This document shows, piece after piece, positions 33,989 to 43,309 of a DNA stretch of 64,000 bases; position 1 is the first letter of the stretch, and each line of letters starts with the position of its first letter. The notes under the pieces were generated by a model. The model did not search any database. It worked only from the letters and a program-made list of their open reading frames with translations, and had not been told where the DNA came from. The stretch is from Hyphomicrobiaceae bacterium (lineage in GTDB: Bacteria > Pseudomonadota > Alphaproteobacteria > Rhizobiales > Devosiaceae). The stretch lies in assembly GCA_020638065.1 (NCBI GenBank), contig JACKJG010000014.1:14125-78124 (forward strand), in the 5' to 3' direction. Made by a program: the position numbers and the translations under genes.

Positions 33989-35071
33989 ATGGGGCTTAGA
34001 CCAAGCACGGTGACCGGGCAATCCCCGCACATGGTTCTGGGACTGGAAAGCAGCTGCGACGAAACCGCGGCGGCAATCGTCGTGCGCCATGCGGATGGGC
34101 GCGGCGAGGTGCTCTCCAATGTGGTGCGTTCGCAGATCGATGAGCATCGCGCCTATGGCGGGGTGGTGCCGGAACTGGCGGCGCGCGCCCATGTGGTGCA
34201 CATGGATCACATCATTTCGCGTGCGCTTGACGAGGCCGGTGTTTCGCTCGGAGACCTCGACGGGATTGCGGCGACGGCGGGGCCGGGCCTGATCGGCGGG
34301 GTGCTGGTTGGCCTGACGATCGGCAAGGCGCTGAGCGCTGCAACCGGCAAGCCGCTGATTGCCGTCAATCACCTTGAGGGCCACGCACTGACGGCGCGGC
34401 TGACGGATGGTGTGAATTTTCCCTATCTGATGCTGCTGGTGTCCGGTGGGCACACGCAATTCGTTCTGGTCGAAGGTGTGGGGCGCTACAAGAAACTTGG
34501 CGGCACCATCGACGATGCGCTGGGCGAGGCGTTCGACAAGGTCGCCAAGATGCTGGGGCTCGGCTACCCGGGCGGGCCGGAAGTGGAAAGGCAGGCAATG
34601 GGCGGCGACGCGGCCCGGTTCGATTTCCCCAAGCCATTACTCGGTGAAGACCGGCTCGATTTTTCGTTTTCCGGTCTCAAGACAGCCGTCCGGCTGGCGG
34701 CGGAACGGGTGGCACCGGTTTCCGATCAGGATATTGCCGATGTCTGTGCCAGCTTCCAGGCGACGGTTGCAGAGATCATCGCGCGGCGTTCGGCGCAGGC
34801 ACTCGAAGTACTTCAGGCAAACAACAAGGCGCTGGTGATTGCCGGCGGGGTCGCTGCAAACAAGGCAATCGGTTCGGCTTTGCGCGAGGTTGCTCAAGAG
34901 GCAGGTGCCAGGCTGGTGGTGCCGCCGCCGGCTTTGTGCACCGACAATGGTGTGATGGTTGCCTGGGCCGGGCTCGAGCGGCTGGCGCTCGGCCATGTGG
35001 ATGGGCTCGATTTCACTGCACGGGCGCGCTGGCCGCTCGATAGCGACGACATGCGGGTGCGCCATGGCTGA
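33989..35071 (+). CDS. tsaD: tRNA N6-threonylcarbamoyladenosine transferase
   Basis: A 360-residue ASKHA-fold enzyme completing the universal t6A37 modification of ANN-decoding tRNAs with TsaB, E and C. SSCDETAAA near the start, the metal-binding HLEGH within NHLEGHALTARL, and GGTIDDALGEAFDK are diagnostic. An internal ATG at 34031 (MVLGLESSC) matches the usual family start; the ATG at 33989 has GGGGCGG upstream, so the 14 extra residues remain uncertain. Overlaps gpsA by eight bases. Confidence 0.96.
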   Translation: MGLRPSTVTGQSPHMVLGLESSCDETAAAIVVRHADGRGEVLSNVVRSQIDEHRAYGGVVPELAARAHVVHMDHIISRALDEAGVSLGDLDGIAATAGPGLIGGVLVGLTIGKALSAATGKPLIAVNHLEGHALTARLTDGVNFPYLMLLVSGGHTQFVLVEGVGRYKKLGGTIDDALGEAFDKVAKMLGLGYPGGPEVERQAMGGDAARFDFPKPLLGEDRLDFSFSGLKTAVRLAAERVAPVSDQDIADVCASFQATVAEIIARRSAQALEVLQANNKALVIAGGVAANKAIGSALREVAQEAGARLVVPPPALCTDNGVMVAWAGLERLALGHVDGLDFTARARWPLDSDDMRVRHG

Positions 35072-36059
35072 AACCGGACTCAGGGTCGGCGTGGTCGGTG
35101 CGGGAAGCTGGGGCACGGCCTTGGCGCAGGCGGTGGCGCGGGCCGGACATCGTGCCATGATCCTGTCGCGGCGCGACGATGTCGTCGAGGATATCAATCG
35201 GCACCATCGCAATCATTCTTATCTCGGCAACCGGGTCTTGCTGGATGGGGTGAGTGCAACGCGCGATCCGGTCGAAATGGGCCAATGCGAGCTCATCATT
35301 CTGGCCGTGCCGGCGCAGGCGACACGGACGACACTGACCACGCTGGTGCGTGAGTTCGATGCGCCTTTGGTTCTCACGGCCAAGGGGTTCGAGGCATCGA
35401 GCCTTGAATTGCAGAGCGAGGTGGTCGGGCAGTGCGCACCGGGTGCCGATTGCGTGGTCCTGTCCGGTCCGAGCTTTGCGGTGGACGTGGCCAAGGGCAG
35501 TCCGACGGCGGTGACGCTGGCCTCCGATGATGCCGGCGCGCTCGAACTGGCGACGCGGGCGCTGGCCAGCGCGTCGTTCCGGCCCTACGGGTCGGATGAC
35601 ATGGTTGGGGTGCAGGTGGCAGGTGCTCTGAAGAACGTTTACGCACTTGCGGCCGGGGCGGTCGAGGGAGCCGGGCTTGGTCTATCGGCGCGGTCGGCGT
35701 TGATCGCGCGGGCCATGGCGGAACTGGCGCGGGTCATCGCGGCGCTCGGGGGCCAACCGGCGACGGTCAATTCACTGGCCGGAATGGGTGACCTCGTTCT
35801 TAGCTGTACTTCGGAACAGTCGCGCAATTATCGTTTCGGGCTGGAACTGGGACGCGGCAAACAGCCCGATGACATCCGGAACATGGGGATCGGGCTTGCC
35901 GAGGGCGTGTTCACGGCGCCGGCCGCCTGGCAATTGGCCAGGAATTACCAGGTCGATGCGCCGCTGATCGAGGCGGTCAATCTGGTCCTGATGGGCCGGA
36001 TCCAGATTCAGGCAGTCGTCGACATGTTGATGACGCGCCCGCTCAAACAGGAAGGATGA
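35064..36059 (+). CDS. gpsA: Glycerol-3-phosphate dehydrogenase [NAD(P)+]
   Basis: A 331-residue enzyme with the Rossmann motif VGAGSWGTALAQ at residues 10-21, the substrate region VLSGPSFAVDVAKGSPTAVTLAS, the catalytic Lys in GALKNVYALAAG, and the C-terminal NSLAGMGDLVLSCTSEQSRNYRFG. It makes sn-glycerol-3-phosphate for phospholipids. It begins inside the end of tsaD and its stop overlaps the YciI gene, indicating coupled translation. Confidence 0.97.
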   Translation: MAETGLRVGVVGAGSWGTALAQAVARAGHRAMILSRRDDVVEDINRHHRNHSYLGNRVLLDGVSATRDPVEMGQCELIILAVPAQATRTTLTTLVREFDAPLVLTAKGFEASSLELQSEVVGQCAPGADCVVLSGPSFAVDVAKGSPTAVTLASDDAGALELATRALASASFRPYGSDDMVGVQVAGALKNVYALAAGAVEGAGLGLSARSALIARAMAELARVIAALGGQPATVNSLAGMGDLVLSCTSEQSRNYRFGLELGRGKQPDDIRNMGIGLAEGVFTAPAAWQLARNYQVDAPLIEAVNLVLMGRIQIQAVVDMLMTRPLKQEG

Positions 36060-36352
36060 AGATGCTTTTTGCGCTGATATGTACCGACAGGAGAGGCGGT
36101 CTTGAAACCCGGCAGGCGACCCGCCCGGATCATCTGGCCTTTCTTGACGGGCTGGGAGACGATTTGATGTTTGCCGGTCCGTTTCTGGACGGGGATGGCA
36201 AACCCAACGGCTCGCTCGTCGTGGTTCGGGCCGAGACCCACGAGGCTGCCGAGGCGATTGCGGCGCTCGACCCCTATGCCCGCGCCGATCTGTTCGAGAC
36301 GGTCGAGATCAGGGCCTGGAACTGGGCGCTCAAAGCGCCGGAAGGAGTGTGA
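36056..36352 (+). CDS. YciI-family protein
   Basis: A 98-residue ferredoxin-like-fold protein with RPDHLAFLDGLGDDLMFAGPFL and DPYARADLFETVEIRAW, the family's conserved His and Asp positions. The ATG overlaps the gpsA stop (ATGA). Members bind small molecules or act as accessory enzymes; no specific role can be read. The tsaD-gpsA-yciI order is common in Rhizobiales. Confidence 0.9.
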   Translation: MKMLFALICTDRRGGLETRQATRPDHLAFLDGLGDDLMFAGPFLDGDGKPNGSLVVVRAETHEAAEAIAALDPYARADLFETVEIRAWNWALKAPEGV

Positions 36353-36354
36353 AC

Positions 36355-36771
36355 GTGGCATATTGGCTGATCAAGTCCGAGCCCGACGTCTGGTCGTTCG
36401 AGGATCAGATGAACAAGGGTGGTCCGGAAGAATGGCACGGGGTGCGCAACTACGCAGCGCGCAACCATATGCGAGCGATGAAGATCGGGGAGAAGGCGTT
36501 TTTCTATCACTCCAATCAGGGCAAGGAGATTGTCGGCATCGCCAAGGTGGCTGCGCTCAGCCATCCGGATTCCACCACCGATGATCCGCGCTGGGATTGT
36601 GTGGATTTCATCGGCGACAAGCCCTTCAAGCGCCCGGTCACACTTGAGAAGATCAAGGTCCATCCAGAGCTTCAGGAGATGGTTCTGGTCAACAATTCGC
36701 GGCTCTCGGTTCAGCCCGTGACCGATCGGGAATGGAAGATCATTTGCGAATTGGGCGGTGTTTCGGCATAG
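36355..36771 (+). CDS. EVE-domain protein
   Basis: A 138-residue EVE (PUA-like) domain protein: AYWLIKSEPDVWSFEDQ at the start, EEWHGVRNYAARNHMRAMKIGEKAFFYHSN, and VLVNNSRLSVQPV near the end. Such domains bind modified bases in DNA or RNA. GTG at 36355 is chosen because GAAGGAG is seven bases upstream. It follows the YciI gene directly. Confidence 0.93.
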   Translation: MAYWLIKSEPDVWSFEDQMNKGGPEEWHGVRNYAARNHMRAMKIGEKAFFYHSNQGKEIVGIAKVAALSHPDSTTDDPRWDCVDFIGDKPFKRPVTLEKIKVHPELQEMVLVNNSRLSVQPVTDREWKIICELGGVSA

Positions 36772-36825
36772 TGCGACAGGCTGCCGCAGGGCAAGCCTGA
36801 GTGGGACACTTTCGAGGGGCTAACG

Positions 36826-37242
36826 ATGATCCATTTCGACGGGATAAACTGGATTGCGGTCATACTTGCCGTGGTGGCCAGCATGGCGCTTGGCGCGGCC
36901 TGGTACATGGTGCTGGCCAAACAGTGGATTGCCGCGACCGGCAAGACGCAGGAACAATTGATGGGCAGCGGCGGCAGCGCGACGCCATTCATCATCGCGG
37001 CCATCTGCCAGTTGGTGATGGCCTATTTCATCGCGCTTCTGACGCCGATGATGATGGACGGGGTGACAAGCGTCTATACCGCCATCCTGGTGGGCGTTCA
37101 CCTGTGGTTCGGGTTCATCCTGACCTCGATGATCATCAATCATCGCTATCAGAACATGAGCTGGAACCTGACCCTTATCGATGGCGGCTACCTTCTTGGC
37201 GTCGTGGCCGTGCAGGGTCTGGTGATCGGCCTGTTCGGCTGA
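36826..37242 (+). CDS. DUF1761 membrane protein
   Basis: A 138-residue protein with four hydrophobic helices and the DUF1761 features INWIAVILAVVASMALGAAWY at the start and NHRYQNMSWNLTLIDGGY before the last helix. GAGGGGC lies just upstream of the ATG. Function unknown; inner membrane. Confidence 0.88.
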   Translation: MIHFDGINWIAVILAVVASMALGAAWYMVLAKQWIAATGKTQEQLMGSGGSATPFIIAAICQLVMAYFIALLTPMMMDGVTSVYTAILVGVHLWFGFILTSMIINHRYQNMSWNLTLIDGGYLLGVVAVQGLVIGLFG

Positions 37243-37262
37243 GGGGCGGCGTACACCGCACG

Positions 37263-37472
37263 CTAGAAATCCGAGGTGATGCCCTTGACCTCCCAATCCC
37301 CGTAGCGGGAGGGGTCGAGGCCACCCCGGCCGTTCTTCTCGCCCTTGTTGATCTCGGTAATGGCATCGATTTCGGCTTTGCGGGCGCGGGCTTCGGCAAG
37401 CGCGTTTTCGGCGTCATTGCTGAGCCGCTTTGGTTCGGCATTGGGCCGGGCTTTGGGAATGGTGTCGTTCAT
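37263..37472 (-). CDS. SDHAF4-like (DUF1674) succinate dehydrogenase assembly factor
   Basis: A 69-residue protein that ends GGLDPSRYGDWEVKGITSDF, the DUF1674 signature shared with mitochondrial SDHAF4/Sdh8, which protects flavinylated succinate dehydrogenase before assembly. The N-terminal half is charged and probably disordered. It is divergent from rsmB, a frequent neighbour in alphaproteobacteria, with 66 bases between starts. Confidence 0.88.
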   Translation of the reverse strand: MNDTIPKARPNAEPKRLSNDAENALAEARARKAEIDAITEINKGEKNGRGGLDPSRYGDWEVKGITSDF

Positions 37473-37538
37473 TGGTCAACTGTGATAGTGGCGCGGGCAA
37501 CCTGACGCCAAGCGCGCCGATTTTCAAGGCCGACCTGA

Positions 37539-38849
37539 ATGACCAATAAACCCGGCGCCGGCACCAAAGGCAAAGTTGCGGGGCTGGACGTCCGCCTCAT
37601 GGCCGTGCAGGTTCTGCAATCGGTGCTCAAGGGTGGTTCGTTCGAACCGCTGGGCGAAAAGCAGATTGCCGATAGCCGCGACAGGGCATTGGCAAATCGG
37701 CTGGTCACAACGGCGCTCGGGCGTCATGGCCATCTCGACAAGATCATTGCAGCGTCACTCGACAAGGGCCTGCCGCAGCGTTCTGGCCTGTTCGAGGCGG
37801 CCCTCCGGGTCGGGTTGAGCGAGTTGCTGTTTCTGGACGGCGCGGACCATTCGGCCATCTTTGTTGCTGTGGAGATTATTCGCGGCGACCGGCGTGCGGG
37901 CCGGTTTGCCAAGCTCGCCAATGCCGTATTGCGTCAGGCGCAGCGGGATCGGGACAAGTGGCTCTCTCTTGCGGCAGCCGATGCGCTGCCCGGTGCGGTC
38001 AGGCAACGCTGGTCGCAATTATATGATGGCAAAACGATCAGCCATTTCGGCGAAGCGCTTCTGGCTGGGCCGGACCTCGATCTGACCGTCAGGTCGGACG
38101 CAGCGGGTTGGGCCGAACGCCTTGGCGGGGTTGTGCTTAACGACCAGAGCGTGCGGATTGAAAACCGCGACAAACGGGTCGCCGAGCTCGCGGGATATAC
38201 AGAGGGCCAATGGTGGGTGCAGGATTTTGCGGCCGCCCTGCCGGCGCGGATGATCACCGCGCCCGGCGGAGCATCTGTGCTCGATCTTTGTACCGCGCCC
38301 GGCGGCAAGAGCGCGCAATTGGCGGCACGCGGCTATGACGTGATCGCGGTCGATGTGGACGACAAGCGGATGGGCCGCGTCGCTGAAAATCTGGCCCGTC
38401 TTGATCTCGAAGCGCAGCTGATTGTGGCCGACGCGCTGAGTTTTGATGACGGACGCCGGTTCGACGCCATTCTGCTTGATGCGCCGTGCAGCGCCACAGG
38501 TACCTTCCGGCGGCATCCCGAAGTCTTGCTCAACCGGACGGCCAAGGACATTGCCGAGATGGCGGCTCTGCAAGCCGGACTGATCGACCATGCGCTCGGG
38601 CTTCTGAACCCCGGTGGGGAGCTGGTCTATTGCACCTGTTCGCTCGAGCCCGAAGAGGGCGAGTCGCAGGTTGCGGCCGCGCTGTCGCGGCATCAAGACC
38701 TCGCGGTGGCGCCAATTTCCGAAGACGGCCCGTGGTCCGGCATCGGGGCGGTGACCGGAGCGGGCTGGTTGCGTACCCATCCCGGCCTTTGTGTGGGAAA
38801 CCGCCGGGGTATGGATGGATTCTTTGCCGTTCGCTTCAAATTCGCCTAA
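37539..38849 (+). CDS. rsmB: 16S rRNA m5C967 methyltransferase RsmB
   Basis: A 436-residue protein: an N-terminal NusB-like RNA-binding domain (about 15-150) and a Rossmann methyltransferase domain with LCTAPGGKSAQLA, the motif IV Cys in LDAPCSATG and the motif VI catalytic Cys in YCTCSLEPEE. It uses SAM in the cytoplasm. Both cysteines needed for m5C chemistry are present. Confidence 0.93.
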   Translation: MTNKPGAGTKGKVAGLDVRLMAVQVLQSVLKGGSFEPLGEKQIADSRDRALANRLVTTALGRHGHLDKIIAASLDKGLPQRSGLFEAALRVGLSELLFLDGADHSAIFVAVEIIRGDRRAGRFAKLANAVLRQAQRDRDKWLSLAAADALPGAVRQRWSQLYDGKTISHFGEALLAGPDLDLTVRSDAAGWAERLGGVVLNDQSVRIENRDKRVAELAGYTEGQWWVQDFAAALPARMITAPGGASVLDLCTAPGGKSAQLAARGYDVIAVDVDDKRMGRVAENLARLDLEAQLIVADALSFDDGRRFDAILLDAPCSATGTFRRHPEVLLNRTAKDIAEMAALQAGLIDHALGLLNPGGELVYCTCSLEPEEGESQVAAALSRHQDLAVAPISEDGPWSGIGAVTGAGWLRTHPGLCVGNRRGMDGFFAVRFKFA

Positions 38850-38915
38850 AGTTTGGGTTGATCATAGCGGGCAATTCCGAATCGGGGTGGGCGCCGGTTC
38901 TTCCGTCTATTTGAA

Positions 38916-40571
38916 GTGAAGTTAGTGAGTGGGGCGCAATTGGTGAAACTGTCTCGCCTGAAAGGATTTCGCGCGAGCCGCGTTTTGGGCGACATGTTTG
39001 TCACGTCGCCCCTTGTGCGCTGGACCTGGTCGAGCCTGGGGCAGGAAAAGTATGAGCCCAAGCTGGTCGAGTTTCGCCCCTCCGACAGCGAGACGGTCCG
39101 TGAAATGCTCGAAGGCCGCTATCTTCTGGCCGGCCGCCTGATCGATACGGAGGGCGCTTCACCCTTTGCCGTTCACGTCGACCATCCCGGTTGGAACGAA
39201 GAGCTCAATTCCTTCTCCTGGCTGAGACATTTTCAGGATACCAACGATCCGGCGGGGCGCGGGCTGGCCCGCACTCTGGTGCTGGACTGGATTTCGCGCA
39301 ATGCCACCTTTCGCGATTCGGACTGGAAGCTGACCATTCTCGCGCAGCGGGTGATGAACTGGTTCCGGCATTTTTCGCTGATCTGCGAGGGGGCGACCGA
39401 CGATCAGATTGGCTTGATCTACCGGTCGATCGGGCTGCAAGTGCAGTCCGCCAAGCTTCGAAGCCGGCTGGCATTCGATCCGATTGACGAGTTGATGGGG
39501 CATGTCATTCTCGTCGGCGCTGCGCTGTCCGACGGAAGCAACGAACCCAGCGTTCTGGCCAGCGCGGAAAGCCTTTGCGACAAGCTTGAAGACCAGCTCG
39601 GCAAGGACGGGTTTCACCGGTCGCGCAACCCGGAAGTGCAGCTCGATCTTCTGGTCGAGCTGGTGACCCTCAGGCTGGCCCTGACGCAGCGCTCGGGCAA
39701 ATCGGTGCGGCGGCTGGTGGAACTGGTCGAAAAGATGCACCGGGCACTCGATGCGGTGACCCTCAGCACGGGCGAGCCGGGCTATTTCAACGGCTGCGGA
39801 CAATTGCCGACCGAAATCATCATCGCGGTGCAGGGGCAGGGATCGTCACGCCAGCGGGGAAATGCGCTGACGGCAGGCTATGGACTCATTCTCGAGGGTA
39901 ATGCCTCCCTGCTTCTGGATTCGGGGCGCATCCCGCCGACGGCCTATGCCGCGAACGCCCATTCCAGCGCGCTCGCCTTCGAGTTCAGCTATGGCAACCA
40001 GCTGATCGCCGGCAATTGCGGGCCGGCTCCGGCAGATCTTTACGAGCATGCCGACGCTTTCCGGCAGGCGGTGGCGCATTCTGGCCCGAGCATCAATGGC
40101 GAAGGGGCCAGCCGGGTGGAGCCGGGCGGCGGGCTGCATTCGTTCGGGGACAAGCCCTTCATCGAGGTTTCGAAATCCGAAGCGACGATTACGGCCAGCA
40201 CGACAGGGTTTCAGTCCCGGTTCGGGGTGAAGCTCGAACGGCGGGTCAATCTGATCTCCGACGGGCAATCGCTGGTCGGACAGGACAGGCTGGTCGGCAA
40301 GGCCAAGCGCGGCGACAATATCATTTCGCTCAGTTTTCACCTCGGGCCCGGCATTGAGGCAGAAAAGGTGCCGGATACTGACATGATCATCATCCGGCTT
40401 CCGAACATGGATAGCTGGACTTTCCTTTGGGAAGGGGCGGACGCGCATATCGAGGATAGCGTCCGGCACTCGCGCAACATCGGATTTCACCGGACCCGGC
40501 AGATCGTTCTGGCGGCACCGGTTGAGACGGATGCGGAAATTGCTTGGATTTTCACGCGGCAGGCGCGCTAG
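38916..40571 (+). CDS. Heparinase II/III-family protein
   Basis: A 551-residue protein with an alpha/alpha-toroid N-terminal part (WLRHFQDTNDPAGRGLARTLVLDWI) and a C-terminal beta-sandwich, typical of the HepII/III group found beside purH in Rhizobiales. The segment SSALAFEFSYGNQLIAGNCGP resembles the family's catalytic-region core, but I cannot confirm lyase residues. There is no obvious signal peptide. Several GTG starts (38916, 38925, 38943) are possible. The stop codon TAG lies in the terminal repeat of a RIME-like element. Confidence 0.85.
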   Translation: MKLVSGAQLVKLSRLKGFRASRVLGDMFVTSPLVRWTWSSLGQEKYEPKLVEFRPSDSETVREMLEGRYLLAGRLIDTEGASPFAVHVDHPGWNEELNSFSWLRHFQDTNDPAGRGLARTLVLDWISRNATFRDSDWKLTILAQRVMNWFRHFSLICEGATDDQIGLIYRSIGLQVQSAKLRSRLAFDPIDELMGHVILVGAALSDGSNEPSVLASAESLCDKLEDQLGKDGFHRSRNPEVQLDLLVELVTLRLALTQRSGKSVRRLVELVEKMHRALDAVTLSTGEPGYFNGCGQLPTEIIIAVQGQGSSRQRGNALTAGYGLILEGNASLLLDSGRIPPTAYAANAHSSALAFEFSYGNQLIAGNCGPAPADLYEHADAFRQAVAHSGPSINGEGASRVEPGGGLHSFGDKPFIEVSKSEATITASTTGFQSRFGVKLERRVNLISDGQSLVGQDRLVGKAKRGDNIISLSFHLGPGIEAEKVPDTDMIIIRLPNMDSWTFLWEGADAHIEDSVRHSRNIGFHRTRQIVLAAPVETDAEIAWIFTRQAR

Positions 40572-40677
40572 GGCCGTTCAGGTTTTGATTGAGTCAAAAT
40601 CTCTGCACTCAGTTTTTTTGCTTGTCGCGTTTCCGAACCGGAAAACCTCCACACACTTTTCCTGGAAACGCTCCAGA
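40568..40677. repeat. RIME-like intergenic repeat, copy 2
   Basis: About 110 bases between the heparinase-like gene and purH. The first palindrome is AGGTTTTGATT-G-AGTCAAAATCT (imperfect), the second CGCGTTTCCGAACCGGAAAACC against TTTTCCTGGAAACGCT. The left end CTAGGGC provides the heparinase stop; the right end reads GCTCCAG rather than GCTCTAG. The same element occurs at 19023-19124 and 45504-45611. Confidence 0.88.
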
Positions 40678-40737
40678 GACCCTTGCATTGGACGCGTGGC
40701 GTGGTAGCACGCGCGAAATACCAATTGGAGCGGATTG

Positions 40738-42333
40738 ATGAGTCCTTCATCCTCGATCACGGGGGTGCGCCGCGCCCTGATTTCGGTTTCCGACAAGAAT
40801 GGCGTCGCCGACTTCGCCCGGCAGCTTTCGCGGCACGGGGTCGAGATCGTTTCGACCGGCGGCACCAAGGGCGAAATCGCCAAGACCGGCGTTCCGGTGG
40901 TCGATATCTCCGAGTTGACCGGATTTCCCGAAATGATGGATGGGCGGGTCAAAACGCTGCATCCCAAGGTGCATGGCGGCTTGTTGGCGGTCCGCGACGA
41001 CGAAACGCACCGCTCGGCGATGCGTATCCACCAGATTCCGGAAATCGACATGGTGGTGGTCAATCTCTACCCGTTCGAAAAAACGGTGGCGGGCGATGCC
41101 GATTATGCGACCGCGATCGAGAACATCGATATTGGCGGCCCCTCGATGATCCGTTCGGCGGCCAAGAACCATGCTTATGTCACGGTGATTGTGGACCCGG
41201 ACGATTATGCGCCGGTCCTGGCCGAGATCGACGAAAAGGGCGAAGTAAGCGCGGAAACCCGCAAACGCCTGGCAGCGAAGGCCTTTGCCCGGACCGCGGC
41301 CTACGACGCTGCAATTTCGAACTGGTTCGCAAAAGCGCTCGATTATCCGGATCTGCCGTGGCGGAGTTTTTCGGGCAAGCTCAGCGAAGTTCTGCGCTAT
41401 GGCGAAAACCCGCATCAATGGGCCGCCTTTTATCGGACCGGCGACAAGCGCAGGGGCGTACAGAGCGCCGAGCAGGTGCAGGGCAAGTCGCTCAGCTACA
41501 ACAACCTCAACGATACCGATGCGGCGTTCGAACTGGTCAGCGAATTCGATCCCGAGGCCGGACCGGCGGTTGCCATCATCAAGCACGCCAACCCCTGCGG
41601 CGTGGGTACGGGCAAAAGCCTGCTCGAAGCCTATCAGAAGGCGCTCAAATGCGACCCGGTCAGCGCTTATGGCGGCATCGTCGCGCTCAATGGCGAAATC
41701 ACCCAAAGCGTGGCCGAGGAAATCGTCAAGGTCTTTACCGAGGTAATCATCGCACCCTCGGCCACCGACAAGGCGCTGGCGGTCTTCGAGACCAAGAAGA
41801 ACCTGCGCGTGCTTCTCACCGGCGGGCTGGCCGACCGGACATCTGGTGATCTGATGGTCAAATCGGTCGGGGGCGGGTTGTTGGTTCAGACCCGCGACAA
41901 TCGCAATGTCGATGATTGCGAATTGAACGTCGTCACCAAACGGGCGCCGAGCGCGCAGGAAATGGACGATCTGCGCCTGGCGGCCAAGGTCGCCAAACAC
42001 GTCAAGTCCAACACGATCGTTTACGTCAAGGACGGCGCGACGGTGGGCATTGGCGCAGGGCAGATGAGCCGGGTGGATTCGGCGGTCATCGCGCACCGCA
42101 AGTCGCTCGATGCCGCCAGGGCTGCGGGGGAGAAGGAAGCTCTGACCAAGGGTAGCGTCGTGGCATCGGATGCGTTCTTCCCGTTTGCCGATGGTTTGCT
42201 GGCGGCGGTCGAGGCCGGGGCGACGGCGGTTATTCAACCGGGTGGTTCGATCCGCGACGATCAGGTGATCGAGGCGGCGGACAAGGCCGGCATCGCCATG
42301 GTGATGACCGGCATGCGGCACTTCCGTCACTAG
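40738..42333 (+). CDS. purH: Bifunctional AICAR transformylase/IMP cyclohydrolase
   Basis: A 531-residue enzyme for the last two steps of IMP synthesis. The N-terminal cyclohydrolase domain has ALISVSDKNGVADFARQL and STGGT, with FPEMMDGRVKTLHPKVHGGLL; the C-terminal transformylase domain has the catalytic KHANPCG and later AVEAGATAVIQPGGSIRDDQVI. The ATG at 40738 follows GGAGCG. The nuclease-fold gene follows after three bases. The length is typical. Confidence 0.98.
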   Translation: MSPSSSITGVRRALISVSDKNGVADFARQLSRHGVEIVSTGGTKGEIAKTGVPVVDISELTGFPEMMDGRVKTLHPKVHGGLLAVRDDETHRSAMRIHQIPEIDMVVVNLYPFEKTVAGDADYATAIENIDIGGPSMIRSAAKNHAYVTVIVDPDDYAPVLAEIDEKGEVSAETRKRLAAKAFARTAAYDAAISNWFAKALDYPDLPWRSFSGKLSEVLRYGENPHQWAAFYRTGDKRRGVQSAEQVQGKSLSYNNLNDTDAAFELVSEFDPEAGPAVAIIKHANPCGVGTGKSLLEAYQKALKCDPVSAYGGIVALNGEITQSVAEEIVKVFTEVIIAPSATDKALAVFETKKNLRVLLTGGLADRTSGDLMVKSVGGGLLVQTRDNRNVDDCELNVVTKRAPSAQEMDDLRLAAKVAKHVKSNTIVYVKDGATVGIGAGQMSRVDSAVIAHRKSLDAARAAGEKEALTKGSVVASDAFFPFADGLLAAVEAGATAVIQPGGSIRDDQVIEAADKAGIAMVMTGMRHFRH

Positions 42334-42336
42334 CGG

Positions 42337-43218
42337 GTGGCAAGCTCACTTTCAGTCCTGAGCTGGAATATCGGCTATGCCGGGCTGGGGGCGGAATCCG
42401 ACTTCTTCAAGGATGGGGGCAAGGGTGTGTTGCCGCCGTCGCGGCGGGTCGTGCTCAAGAACCTTGATGGAATCAAGGCACTGATCTCGGCGCAGGATGT
42501 GGATGTCTTCCTGTTGCAGGAGGTCTCGGACAATTCCCCGCTCTCCTGGTGGGTGCCGGTCAGGTCCGAGATCGAAAGTACTTTGGACGGGCGGCGGGTG
42601 CGGTTCGATCCGGATACGTTTTCCAGATTTCTGCCCGGACCGTTGCGTATCCGGCATGGTCTGCTGACGGCGGTGGGCGCTGCTGCCGAGATTGATTTCG
42701 CGCCTTTGCCGCCGAAGGAAGGCTGGAGCATCGGGCCGGTGCGGCGGGCCTTCGGTTATCAAACGGCCAGGTTTTTCGATGATCCGCGCTGGGTGCTGAT
42801 CAATTTGCATCTCTCTGCCTTCGATGACGGGGATATCCGCGACCGGCAATTGGCGCGGGTGCTGGAGGTGGCGCAACGCCATTATCAGGCGGGCGCGCAT
42901 GTCGTGGTCGGGGGTGACTGGAACCTCATTCTGACGCAACCCGGCTGGCCGCACACGACCGATCTCGAGCACCTGTTCTGGATCAGGCATTTCCCGATTG
43001 AAAGGCTGGCTGAAGGCTGGCGGATTGCCGCGGACGAGAAGATCCCCACGGTCCGAACCAATCAGAAACCCTATGTCAGAGGCGAGAACTTCACCTCGAC
43101 GATCGATGGATTTCTGGTTTCGCCCAACGTGGGGATCGAAGCGGTTCAGACCATCGATACGGGGTTCGAACACACCGACCACATGCCGGTGATCGGTCGT
43201 TTTGTCGCCGTCGCGTGA
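42337..43218 (+). CDS. Endonuclease/exonuclease/phosphatase-family protein
   Basis: A 293-residue EEP-fold protein: VLSWNIGYAG at the start, FLLQEVSDNS with the metal-binding Glu, a central VVVGGDWNLI with the Asp/Asn pair, and TDHMPVIGRF with the catalytic His at the end. The metal site looks complete, so phosphodiesterase or nuclease activity is plausible. The GTG start is three bases after the purH stop, so translation may be coupled. No signal peptide is seen. Confidence 0.85.
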   Translation: MASSLSVLSWNIGYAGLGAESDFFKDGGKGVLPPSRRVVLKNLDGIKALISAQDVDVFLLQEVSDNSPLSWWVPVRSEIESTLDGRRVRFDPDTFSRFLPGPLRIRHGLLTAVGAAAEIDFAPLPPKEGWSIGPVRRAFGYQTARFFDDPRWVLINLHLSAFDDGDIRDRQLARVLEVAQRHYQAGAHVVVGGDWNLILTQPGWPHTTDLEHLFWIRHFPIERLAEGWRIAADEKIPTVRTNQKPYVRGENFTSTIDGFLVSPNVGIEAVQTIDTGFEHTDHMPVIGRFVAVA

Positions 43219-43269
43219 GGTGCGTTAAGCCTTCGTCCGGAATGTCCTGATTTTGCCGGGATTGGCATG

Positions 43270-43285
43270 TTAAGCTTTGCTTAAC
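43270..43285 (+). promoter_or_regulatory. Perfect CtrA-type box (TTAA-N7-TTAAC)
   Basis: TTAA, seven bases, then TTAAC match the full CtrA consensus of alphaproteobacteria. It lies 25 bases before the ATG of the membrane coiled-coil gene, so CtrA could activate or repress that gene and the coupled ClpP-like gene in a cell-cycle-dependent way. Binding is inferred from sequence only. Confidence 0.7.
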
Positions 43286-43309
43286 CTTGAGCCAATCGGG
43301 AGAGGCGGA

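Noticed and set aside
40747..42330. 527-codon open frame antisense to purH
   Set aside because: purH is unambiguous on the plus strand; the antisense frame is a codon-bias shadow.
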